Assembly (NCBI GenBank): GCA_002377855.1
Contig: DFQQ01000018.1
Span: 1 to 29,149 of the forward strand
From: Acidovorax delafieldii
Lineage (GTDB): Bacteria > Pseudomonadota > Gammaproteobacteria > Burkholderiales > Burkholderiaceae_C
Direction: 5' to 3'
Length of the DNA stretch: 29,149 nt
A program made the position numbers and the translations under genes. Positions 1 through 6,942 of this stretch are shown piece by piece (positions within the stretch are counted from its first letter, which is position 1; every line of letters begins with the position of its first letter). The notes under the pieces were generated by a model that saw nothing but the letters and a program-made list of their open reading frames with translations, made no database searches and had not been told where the DNA came from.

Positions 1-41
1 TTGTAGTCCACCACGCGCTTGACGGGTACGAGAACTTTCAT
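1..41 (-). CDS. etfB: Electron transfer flavoprotein beta subunit, N-terminal 13 codons only
   Basis: Read on the minus strand, the first 13 codons give MKVLVPVKRVVDY, the very conserved opening of the ETF beta subunit; the rest lies beyond the left edge. ETF takes electrons from acyl-CoA dehydrogenases and passes them to ETF-ubiquinone oxidoreductase. Its position downstream of two acyl-CoA dehydrogenase genes on the same strand fits that partnership. A GGAAAG purine stretch lies upstream of the ATG as a plausible ribosome binding site. The assignment rests on only 13 residues, but this start is distinctive. Confidence 0.85.
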   Translation of the reverse strand, partial: MKVLVPVKRVVDY

Positions 42-102
42 GGGAACGTCTTTCCTTGGTTTTTGTTGCTGGTGTGCGGGTGGCATATTGAGAGCGGCTG
101 AC

Positions 103-192
103 AAAACTCAGCGAAGCGGCCCTGGCTAGGCGTTCCGCCGCAGACAGTACAAACAGTACGACAAGGCGGAACAACGACGCCAGGGGAGTTTT
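103..192. repeat. Nested inverted-repeat element between the Bug receptor gene and etfB
   Basis: Three nested inverted pairs share one centre: AAAACTC (103-109) with GAGTTTT (186-192), CCCTGGC (120-126) with GCCAGGG (179-185), and GTTCCGCC (132-139) with GGCGGAAC (165-172). The central loop has the direct repeat ACAGTAC at 144-150 and 153-159, a 9-base period. It starts about 12 bases after the receptor stop on the minus strand. It may be a dispersed intergenic element or a structured etfB leader; no long T-run supports simple termination. Confidence 0.6.
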
Positions 193-203
193 GGGAGCGG
201 CTC

Positions 204-1217
204 TTACTCGTTCGAGATGCCCTTGTCGCGGATGACAGCGCCCCACTTGGCATAGTCGCTCTTGATGCGCTGGGCCATCTGATCGGGCGACTGGAAGGCG
301 GCGATGGCACCGGCGGTGAGCAGCTTGTCCTGGATTTCCTTGTCGGCCAGGATCTGCTTGACCTCGCTGGCGATGCGATCCACCACGGCCTTGGGGGTGC
401 CGGGTGGCGCCAACAGCCCGCCCCACGACACGGCGTCATAGCCCTTGAAGCCCTGCTCGGCAATGGTCTTCACGTCGGGCAGCATGGCCACGCGCTGGGG
501 CGAACCCACAGCAATGGCGCGCAGCTTGCCGGCCTGGATGTGGGGCAGCGCAGCCACCAGGTCGGCATACATCAACGGCACCTGGCCGCCGATGGTGTCG
601 GTGATAGCGGGCACGCCGCCCTTGTAGGGCACATGCTGCATTTCAAAGCCGCCCATCTGCTTGAGCAGCTCCATGCTCAGGTGGCCAAAGCTGCCCGCGC
701 CCGAGCTGGTGTAGTTGAGCTGGCCAGGCCGCGCCTTGGCATGGGTGATGAGCTTTTGCAGGTCGGTTACCGATGGCATCTGCGCGGGGTTGACCACCAC
801 CACGATGGGCAAGTCGTACACCGTGGCCACGGGCGTGAAGTCTTTCGTCGTGTCGTAGCCTGCCTTCTTGTAGAGGTGCGGTGCCAGCAGCGTGGGCGTG
901 GCCAGCATCATCAGCGTGTAGCCATCGGCCGGGCTCTTGGCGACCTGGGCTGCGGCGATCGAGCCGGAAGCCCCAGCGCGGTTTTCCACCACCACCGGCT
1001 GGCCCAGCCGCTCAGACAGGCGCTGACCGACGATGCGCGAAGCCGTGTCAGTGGGGCCGCCCGCCGGGAATGGCACCACCAGCTTGATCATCTTGTTGGG
1101 CCAGGCCTGGGCATGCGCCGGGGCCGTGCCCATCAGGCCGATGGCAGAGACCGCTGCAGTTGCGGCAAGCACCGTGCGGCGTGAAAAGGCGGTGGGGAAA
1201 AGTGATTGTTTTTTCAT
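204..1217 (-). CDS. Bug/TctC-family periplasmic solute receptor (first of two)
   Basis: This 337-residue protein belongs to the Bug (TctC) family, periplasmic receptors that bind small organic acids, usually carboxylates. The N-terminus has a twin-arginine-like signal (S-R-R-T-V-L at residues 12-17), a hydrophobic stretch and a likely cleavage after AHA near residue 36. The family core follows: VVPFPAGGPTDT at 47-58, VVVENRAGASG at 75-85 and SPADGYTL at 95-102. I chose the ATG at 1217 because an upstream in-frame ATG (1349) would add 44 residues ahead of the signal peptide. It lies in line with a CoA-transferase and beta-oxidation genes, suggesting its ligand is that pathway's acid. No TctA or TctB membrane partners are in the window, as is common for Burkholderiales Bug genes. 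The ligand is unknown. Confidence 0.9.
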   Translation of the reverse strand: MKKQSLFPTAFSRRTVLAATAAVSAIGLMGTAPAHAQAWPNKMIKLVVPFPAGGPTDTASRIVGQRLSERLGQPVVVENRAGASGSIAAAQVAKSPADGYTLMMLATPTLLAPHLYKKAGYDTTKDFTPVATVYDLPIVVVVNPAQMPSVTDLQKLITHAKARPGQLNYTSSGAGSFGHLSMELLKQMGGFEMQHVPYKGGVPAITDTIGGQVPLMYADLVAALPHIQAGKLRAIAVGSPQRVAMLPDVKTIAEQGFKGYDAVSWGGLLAPPGTPKAVVDRIASEVKQILADKEIQDKLLTAGAIAAFQSPDQMAQRIKSDYAKWGAVIRDKGISNE

Positions 1218-1333
1218 CAGGAATCCGTTTCTACTTTCAGTTTTTGCGCTGGGCGCGCCCTGTACAAACGACGCTGCCCAGGCGCGAGCAGCCGCGCAAG
1301 GGCTTTCCCGCCGCGCCGACTGCGTCCCCTGCC

Positions 1334-1386
1334 CGCATAGCACAGCCATGCGAGAGGGGGGAAGCCGCGCAGCGGCTCAGGGGGGC
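1334..1386. repeat. Intergenic repeat, family D3, copy 1
   Basis: The segment contains the hairpin AGCCGC-GCA-GCGGCT (1363-1377) flanked by G-rich tracts, and ends one base before the stop codon of the second Bug gene. It aligns with 15796-15848: both read CGCA, then ATGCGA, then G-rich sequence, then an AGCGGCT or GGCGGCT core followed by CAGG. Both copies lie just after the stop codon of a minus-strand gene. The rest of the gap (1218-1333) shows no other clear element. Confidence 0.5.
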
Positions 1387-1387
1387 G

Positions 1388-2395
1388 TCAGTCGAGCTTT
1401 GCGCCAGAGACCTTCACCACCCGCTCCCACACGGGCGCATCTTTCTTGAACTGGGCGTTGAACTGCTCGGGGCTGCTGCCCACAGGGATGAAGCCCATCT
1501 GCTGAATGCGCTCGCGCACTTCGGGCATGGCGATCACGGCCTGCAGCTCAGTGCCCAGGCGGGCCACCACTTCAGGTGGCGTCTTGGCAGGTGCGCTCAT
1601 GCCAAGCCAGCCGGTCACTTGGAACACCTCGTCCTTGATGCCCTGCTCGGACATGGTGGCAATCTTGGGCAGCGCGTCCATGCGCTGCGTGCCGGTCACG
1701 GCCAACGTCTTGAGGCGACCTGACTCGATGTAGGGCCGAGCCGACTGCAGGCTGGCAAACGCCATCTGGAGCTGACCGCCCACCAGGTCTTGCAGCATGG
1801 GCGCCTCGCCCTTGTAGGGCACATGGTTCATGTCGGCCTTGAGCTTGTCCGACAGCCACGCGCCCGCGAGATGGGCATACGAGCCCGCGCCCCACGAGCC
1901 GTAAGCGACCTTGCCTTTGTTGCGGTCGATGTACGCCATCAGCTCCTGCGCGTTGGACACCGGCAGTTGCGGGGGCACCAGCAGCACCACCGGCGCCAGG
2001 GCAATCTGCGTGATGAGGGCCTGGTCTTTTTGCGGCTGGTAGGGAAGGCGCTCGTACAGGAACTGGTTGATGAGCATGGTGGTGCCCAAAGACACCAGCA
2101 GCGTGTAGCCATCGGCCGGCGACTTGAGGGCGTGGTCGGTGCCGCTCACGCCGCCAGCGCCACCCCGGTTGTCCACCAACACGGGCTGGCCCAGGCGGGC
2201 CGAAAGCTTTTCGCCCAGGGTGCGGGCCGTGATGTCGGTCGCGCCGCCTGCCTGGTAGGGCACCACCAGCCGGATGGGTTTGCTGGGCCAGGCGTCTTTG
2301 CCCGCCTGGGCCAGGGCCGAGCCCAGCAGGCCCGTGCTGCCCAAAGCGGCCAGGCCTTGCAATACGCTGCGGCGGTGGATGTTCGATGTACGCAT
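1388..2395 (-). CDS. Bug/TctC-family periplasmic solute receptor (second of two)
   Basis: This 335-residue paralogue of the neighbouring receptor has its own twin-arginine-like signal (H-R-R-S-V-L at residues 7-12), a hydrophobic region and a likely cleavage after SALA near residue 29. Family motifs are VVPYQAGGATDI at 44-55, VLVDNRGGAGG at 72-82 and SPADGYTLL at 92-100. The ATG at 2395 has a good ribosome binding site (AAGGAG, about 6 bases away). The two receptors differ widely, so they probably bind different acids or arose by an old duplication. The gene follows the CoA-transferase on the same strand with a 79-base gap holding a repeat. A role in capturing the acid degraded by the upstream enzymes is inference from context. 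Confidence 0.9.
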   Translation of the reverse strand: MRTSNIHRRSVLQGLAALGSTGLLGSALAQAGKDAWPSKPIRLVVPYQAGGATDITARTLGEKLSARLGQPVLVDNRGGAGGVSGTDHALKSPADGYTLLVSLGTTMLINQFLYERLPYQPQKDQALITQIALAPVVLLVPPQLPVSNAQELMAYIDRNKGKVAYGSWGAGSYAHLAGAWLSDKLKADMNHVPYKGEAPMLQDLVGGQLQMAFASLQSARPYIESGRLKTLAVTGTQRMDALPKIATMSEQGIKDEVFQVTGWLGMSAPAKTPPEVVARLGTELQAVIAMPEVRERIQQMGFIPVGSSPEQFNAQFKKDAPVWERVVKVSGAKLD

Positions 2396-2437
2396 GTTTT
2401 GTCTCCTTGAGTTGTAGTGAAACCGGCTGCAGCGCCC

Positions 2438-2474
2438 TATTTAAAAGCGCTAACAGCTATTACTTATATAGCAA
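2438..2474. repeat. Intergenic repeat, family R, single arm
   Basis: On the minus strand this contains TAGCTGTTAGCGCTT followed by an A/T-rich tail. It matches the arm TAGCTNCTNGCGCTT seen at 8181, 11478, 11500 and 13642. Only one arm is present, so no strong hairpin forms. It lies immediately after the CoA-transferase stop codon. Confidence 0.55.
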
Positions 2475-3725
2475 TCAAAGCGGCGGCAGGGTCAGTACAC
2501 CCTTGTCGCGTAGGGCCTGCAGCTCTGCCTCGGGCAGTTGCAGCAGCTGTTGCAACACATCGCGCGTGGCCGCGCCCAGCGTGGGCGGCGCGTTGCGAAT
2601 GGGCAGGCGCTGGCCATCGAGCCGGTACGGCGGAGCAAATACATGCGTGGTGCCGGCCACGGGGTGCGGCATCTCTTGGAGCAGGCCGCCACGGCGCGTG
2701 CGTTCGCTGGTCAGCGCCTCATGCAAACCAGCCACCTTGCCGCAGGGAATGCCGGCTGCCGACAGGCGCTCCAGCAGCACATCGCGCGGGAAGCCGGCAA
2801 TCAATTCCTTGAGCATGGGGCCCAGCACCAGGCGGTTCTTGGCGCGTTCCACATTGGTGGCAAAGCGGGGGTCTTCGACGATGTCGGGGCGCTGCACCAC
2901 CTGGCGGCAGAACTTGTCGAACTGCGCGTTGTTGCCCACACCGATGATGAGCGGGCCATCGGCCGCGTCGTACATGCCGTAGGGCACGATGGACGGGTGC
3001 GCGTTGCCATAGCGCTGCGGGTCGTGGCCGAGCAGCAGGGCATCGAGCCCATAGTAGCCGGTGATCATCAGGCCGCAGTCGTACAGCGCCATTTCAATGT
3101 GGCGGCCCTTGCCCGTGCGTTCGCGGCGGAACAGCGCGGCCAGCACGGCCTGCGCGGCGTACATGCCGGTCATCATGTCCACGGCGGCCACGCCAAACTT
3201 CAGCGGCGGCTGGCTGGCTTCACCGTTGATGGCCATGAGCCCCGCCTCGGCCTGGATCACCAGGTCGTAGCCCGGCCGCTTGGCTTCGGGGCCCGAGCTG
3301 TCGTAGCCCGACACCGAGCAATAGATCAGATCAGGCTTGATGGCCTTGAGCTGCTCGTAGCCCAGGCCCAGCTTCTCGGCGCCGCCCGTCTTGAAGTTCT
3401 GGATCACCACGTCGCACTGCGGCAGCAGGCTGTGGATGATCTTCACGCCTTCGGGCGTTTGCAAATCCACCGTGATGGACCGCTTGTTGCGGTTCATGCT
3501 GTTGTAGTAGGTGGTCTCGGTCTTGCCGATGCGCATGCCCCAGTCGCGGGTGTCGTCGCCCCGGCCGGGGTGCTCCACCTTGATGACATCGGCACCAAAG
3601 TCGGCTAGTACCTGGCCGCACAGCGGGCCGGCGAACACGCGCGAGAGGTCGAGCACGCGCACGCCTTCGAGCGGGAAGTCCATGCCCTCGGGCAGCGATG
3701 GGGTGGGAGAGGTTTGCTGGGTCAT
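2475..3725 (-). CDS. Class III (CaiB/Frc/BaiF) CoA-transferase
   Basis: This 416-residue enzyme moves CoA from a donor such as succinyl-CoA to a carboxylic acid. The N-terminal family motif GVRVLDLSRVFAGP (21-34) leads into DFGADVIKVE (42-51). The catalytic aspartate is most likely D183 in AAVDMMTG, followed by LAALFRRERTGKGR. Length suits the family. The start ATG overlaps the upstream enoyl-CoA hydratase stop by four bases (ATGA), supporting translational coupling and this start; an internal Met at 15 is the alternative. In this cluster, which lacks an acyl-CoA ligase, it is the likely entry step that activates the acid. Class III members acting on dicarboxylates such as glutarate and oxalate are known, but the substrate cannot be read from the sequence. 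Confidence 0.93.
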   Translation of the reverse strand: MTQQTSPTPSLPEGMDFPLEGVRVLDLSRVFAGPLCGQVLADFGADVIKVEHPGRGDDTRDWGMRIGKTETTYYNSMNRNKRSITVDLQTPEGVKIIHSLLPQCDVVIQNFKTGGAEKLGLGYEQLKAIKPDLIYCSVSGYDSSGPEAKRPGYDLVIQAEAGLMAINGEASQPPLKFGVAAVDMMTGMYAAQAVLAALFRRERTGKGRHIEMALYDCGLMITGYYGLDALLLGHDPQRYGNAHPSIVPYGMYDAADGPLIIGVGNNAQFDKFCRQVVQRPDIVEDPRFATNVERAKNRLVLGPMLKELIAGFPRDVLLERLSAAGIPCGKVAGLHEALTSERTRRGGLLQEMPHPVAGTTHVFAPPYRLDGQRLPIRNAPPTLGAATRDVLQQLLQLPEAELQALRDKGVLTLPPL

Positions 3726-4558
3726 GGCTGAGTCTCTTCATTGCGGGTGCGCGGTGCATTGACCTGGCGCAGGCGTACAAAATCGGCCGGGCGCTTTTCC
3801 AGAAATGCGCCAATGCCTTCGAGGGATTCTTCGGTGTCTTGCGACTGCACCATGAGCTGCGCTTCCAGCTCCAGCTGGTCAGCCAGCGGCTGGGCGTAGG
3901 CACTGCGGCACAGCGCCTTGATGCGGCCCATGGCCTCATCGGGTCCGGTGGCCACCTGCGCCGCCAGGGCCAGCGCCTGGGTGAGGGCCTCGCCGGGTTC
4001 AGCCAGGCGGTTGACCGGGCCCAGGGCGTGCAACCGCTCGCCCGAAATGCGTTCGCCCGTCAGGCACAGCTCGGTCAGCACCTGGCGCGACACGAACTCG
4101 GCCAGGAAGGCCGTGGCGCCGCCGTCGGGCGTAAGCCCCACCTTCACATACGCAACAGAGAACACGGCGTTGCGCGCGGCGACCAGTATGTCGCAAGCCA
4201 ACGCCAGCGACAGGCCGGCACCGGCAGCAGCGCCCTCCACCGCCGCAATCACCGGCTTGCGGCAATCGCGCACGGCGAGGATCAGGTCGTGCAGGCCTTC
4301 AAGCTTGGCGCGGCGCTCTTCGATGGGCAGCTCACGGCGCTTGGCCAGCTGGCGCAGGTCACCGCCTGCGCAGAAGTGCCCGCCCTCGCCCGTGAGCACG
4401 ATGACGCCCACCGTAGCGTCGGCTTCGGCCTGCGCCAGTGCCTCGGTCAGCGCCGCGTAGAACGCGGGCGACAGTGCATTGCGCGCGGCCGGGTTGTTGT
4501 TGGAGAGCACGAGCACCGCGCCCTCGCGGCGTTGCAGCAGAGGCGGTTGCTGCGTCAT
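3722..4558 (-). CDS. Enoyl-CoA hydratase/isomerase family protein, PaaG-like
   Basis: This 278-residue crotonase-fold protein has the oxyanion-hole motifs FCAGGDL (62-68) and AAAGAGLSLALACD (110-123). The two glutamates used by true enoyl-CoA hydratases are absent: the aligned positions are S117 and Y137. Instead it has GLTPDGG with D145, the arrangement of PaaG-type isomerases, where this aspartate is catalytic. It may therefore isomerise double bonds or perform another crotonase reaction, leaving hydration to the fused FadB-like enzyme. I chose the ATG at 4558, four bases after the upstream dehydrogenase stop and preceded by GGGGCTGAGG; the ATG at 4582 would overlap that gene by 20 bases. 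Its stop overlaps the CoA-transferase start. Confidence 0.88.
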   Translation of the reverse strand: MTQQPPLLQRREGAVLVLSNNNPAARNALSPAFYAALTEALAQAEADATVGVIVLTGEGGHFCAGGDLRQLAKRRELPIEERRAKLEGLHDLILAVRDCRKPVIAAVEGAAAGAGLSLALACDILVAARNAVFSVAYVKVGLTPDGGATAFLAEFVSRQVLTELCLTGERISGERLHALGPVNRLAEPGEALTQALALAAQVATGPDEAMGRIKALCRSAYAQPLADQLELEAQLMVQSQDTEESLEGIGAFLEKRPADFVRLRQVNAPRTRNEETQP

Positions 4559-4562
4559 GGCC

Positions 4563-5696
4563 TCAGCCCCTGCCCAGCGCAATGAAGCGCGTGAGATGGT
4601 GGTCTTCGTCGCCCAACTGGTGGTCCACCATGACCAGGCGCTTGGCGTAGTGCGACAGGGGCAGCTCCCACGTCATGCCGATGCCGCCGTGCAGCTGGAT
4701 GCTTTCTTCGGCCACCAGAGCGCCGATGCGGCCCATGGTGACCTTGGCGGCCGACAGCGCGCGCTCGCGCTCGGCGCGGTCGGTGCTGTCCATGGCTGCC
4801 GCTGCGTTGATCACGGCTGAGCGGGCCTGCTCCACTTCCAGCAGCAAGTCGGCCATGCGGTGCTGCAGGGCCTGGAAGCTGCCAATCGGCACGCCGAACT
4901 GCTTGCGCGTTTGCAGGTATTCCAGCGTGTGCTTCTTGGCCACATCCATCGCGCCCAGCGCCTCGGCACACACGGCCAGAATGCCCCAGCCTACGGCGTG
5001 CTCCAGCGTGGCAAAGCCCTGCCCTTCCGCGCCCAGCAGCGCGCCCGCACCCACTTGCACGTTCTGCAACGTAACTTCGGCCACGCGGCCACCGTCGATG
5101 CGGCCCATGCCACGGCGCGTGAGGCGCGCGGCATCGGCCGGCACCAGGAACAACGAGATGCCGTCTTCATCGTCCACCGCGCCCGAGCTGCGGGCGCTCA
5201 CCAGCAGCATCTGCGCCTGGTCACCATGCACCACCACCGCCTTGTGGCCGGTGAGCAGCCAGCCGTCGCCATTGCGCACGGCGCGGGTCGTCACGCGGCT
5301 GAGGGCATAGTGCGCGCCGGGTTCCTCGTGCGCCAGTGTCACCACGGTGCTGCCGTCGATGATGCTGGCGATGTGTTCCTTTTGCGCAGCGCTGCCCGCC
5401 AGTCCCAGCGCCCGGCCCACCACCAGCGCGCCCAGGAAGGGCTCGACCACCAGGCCGCGGCCCAGGGCCTCGAAAACAACCGCGATGTCGAAGCCCGCGC
5501 CGCCAAAGCCGCCATCCTGTTCAGGGAACAGCGCGCCGATGGCGCCGAGCTCGGCAAACTGCGCCCACAGCGCGGTGTCCATGCCGGTGTCGCCGTAGGC
5601 AATGTGGTTGCGCGCCTCGATGCCGACCTGCTCGGACACGAAACGGTTCAGGGTGTCCGCCAGCATGCGGCGGTCTTCGGTGTGTTCAAAGTTCAT
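4563..5696 (-). CDS. Acyl-CoA dehydrogenase, PimD-like (small-subunit type)
   Basis: This 377-residue flavoprotein should oxidise an acyl-CoA to a 2-enoyl-CoA and give electrons to ETF. Family signatures are TRKQFGVPIGSFQALQH (263-279) and LHGGIGMTWELPLSHY (335-350). The canonical C-terminal tyrosine-glutamate-glycine-threonine motif with the catalytic base is replaced by a DHQLGDEDHH region (358-367). A glutamate at 232 (TLEHAVG) sits where isovaleryl-CoA-type enzymes carry theirs. This architecture is typical of the smaller partner of paired dehydrogenases such as PimD, and the next gene upstream encodes the probable partner. The ATG at 5696 has GAGG upstream and follows the partner stop by ten bases. 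Pairing is inferred. Confidence 0.9.
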   Translation of the reverse strand: MNFEHTEDRRMLADTLNRFVSEQVGIEARNHIAYGDTGMDTALWAQFAELGAIGALFPEQDGGFGGAGFDIAVVFEALGRGLVVEPFLGALVVGRALGLAGSAAQKEHIASIIDGSTVVTLAHEEPGAHYALSRVTTRAVRNGDGWLLTGHKAVVVHGDQAQMLLVSARSSGAVDDEDGISLFLVPADAARLTRRGMGRIDGGRVAEVTLQNVQVGAGALLGAEGQGFATLEHAVGWGILAVCAEALGAMDVAKKHTLEYLQTRKQFGVPIGSFQALQHRMADLLLEVEQARSAVINAAAAMDSTDRAERERALSAAKVTMGRIGALVAEESIQLHGGIGMTWELPLSHYAKRLVMVDHQLGDEDHHLTRFIALGRG

Positions 5697-5706
5697 CGCT
5701 GCAACC

Positions 5707-6903
5707 TCACAGGCCGAGGATCATCTTGGAGATGATGTTCTTCTGGATTTCATTGGAGCCGCCGAAAATCGACAGCTTGCGGTAATTGAAGTAGTTGGCT
5801 GCCGCCGTGGCCGCCTCCTTGGGGCCCACGGGTTCGTCGGCATAGCCTTCGTACTGCGCCTCTTCAATGAACGGCAGTGCGTACGGCCCCATGGCGCGGC
5901 GGATCAGCGAGAGGATTTCTTGGCGGATCTCGGTGCCACGGATCTTCAGCATGGAGCTCTCGGCCCCCGGCACGCCGCCACCGGCCACGGCGGCGATCAC
6001 GCGCAGGTTGGTGGTCTTCATGTTCTCCAGATCGATCTCGACCTGGGCCATGCGGGCGGCGAACAGCGGGTCCTGGTCCAGCGGCTTGCCGTTTTTCATG
6101 ACCTTGGCCGCAATCACCTTGAGCTTGGCCAGGGCCGAGATGCAAAAGCCCACGCCCGCGATGCCGGTGCGCTCGTAGGTGAGCAGGTACTTGGCGTACG
6201 TCCAGCCCTTGTTTTCCTCGCCCACCAGGTTTTCTACCGGTACCTTCACGTCGGTGAAGAACACTTCGTTGACTTCCTTGTCACCATCCAGCGTGCGGAT
6301 GGGGCGCAGCTCCACGCCGGGCGAATTCATGTCCACCAGCAAGAAGCTGATGCCCGACTGGGCCTTGGCTTCGCGGTCGGTGCGCACCAGGCAGAAGATC
6401 ATGTTGGCGTGCTGGCCCTGGGTGGTCCAGGTCTTCTGGCCGTTGACGATGTAGTGGTCGCCCTGGCGTACGGCCGTGGTCTTCACGGAAGCCAGGTCCG
6501 AGCCCGCGCCCGGTTCAGAGTAGCCCTGGCACCACCAGTCCTCACCGCTCAGGATGCGCGGCAGCCAGTATTTTTTCTGCGCTTCGTTGCCAAACTTGAT
6601 GAGCACCGGGCCCAGCATGTTCACGCCAAAAGGCACGATGCGCGGGCCACCGGCCAGGGCGCATTCGGTGTCGAAAATGAACTTCTCGACCGCGCCCCAG
6701 CCGGGGCCACCATATTCCTCGGGCCAGTGGTTGGCCAACCAGCCGCGCTCGTTCAGGATGGCGTGCCATTCTTCTTGGTCGGCCTTGGTCAAGCGCTGCC
6801 CGGCCTTGACCTTGTTGGCGATGCGCGCGGGCAGCTTGTCTTTCAAGAAAGCCTGCACCTCGGCGCGGAAGGCTTCTTCTTGGGGGGTGAAATTCAGGTC
6901 CAT
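5707..6903 (-). CDS. Acyl-CoA dehydrogenase, PimC-like (large-subunit type)
   Basis: This 398-residue protein has the flavin-binding motifs QGYSEPGAGSDLASVKT (126-142) and VNGQKTWTT (153-161), the acyl-CoA dehydrogenase middle domain, and a C-terminal IFGGSNEIQKNI (379-390). That last segment aligns with the usual YEGTSEIQ motif, but glycine stands in place of the catalytic glutamate. E244 in TYERTG lies where isovaleryl-CoA dehydrogenase places its base, so activity may be kept through that residue or depend on the partner subunit. It is followed ten bases later by the small-subunit-type gene. The ATG at 6903 has only a weak ribosome binding site, 39 bases after the thiolase stop. The name PimC-like reflects gene order and sequence style; substrate is unproven. 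Confidence 0.9.
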   Translation of the reverse strand: MDLNFTPQEEAFRAEVQAFLKDKLPARIANKVKAGQRLTKADQEEWHAILNERGWLANHWPEEYGGPGWGAVEKFIFDTECALAGGPRIVPFGVNMLGPVLIKFGNEAQKKYWLPRILSGEDWWCQGYSEPGAGSDLASVKTTAVRQGDHYIVNGQKTWTTQGQHANMIFCLVRTDREAKAQSGISFLLVDMNSPGVELRPIRTLDGDKEVNEVFFTDVKVPVENLVGEENKGWTYAKYLLTYERTGIAGVGFCISALAKLKVIAAKVMKNGKPLDQDPLFAARMAQVEIDLENMKTTNLRVIAAVAGGGVPGAESSMLKIRGTEIRQEILSLIRRAMGPYALPFIEEAQYEGYADEPVGPKEAATAAANYFNYRKLSIFGGSNEIQKNIISKMILGL

Positions 6904-6942
6904 GTCGGTCGTCGGTTTCAGGAATGGATTGCGTTGTATGGA

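Noticed and set aside
1218..1349. N-terminal extension of the first Bug receptor from an upstream ATG
   Set aside because: It would place 44 charged and irregular residues before a normal signal peptide, which would block export.
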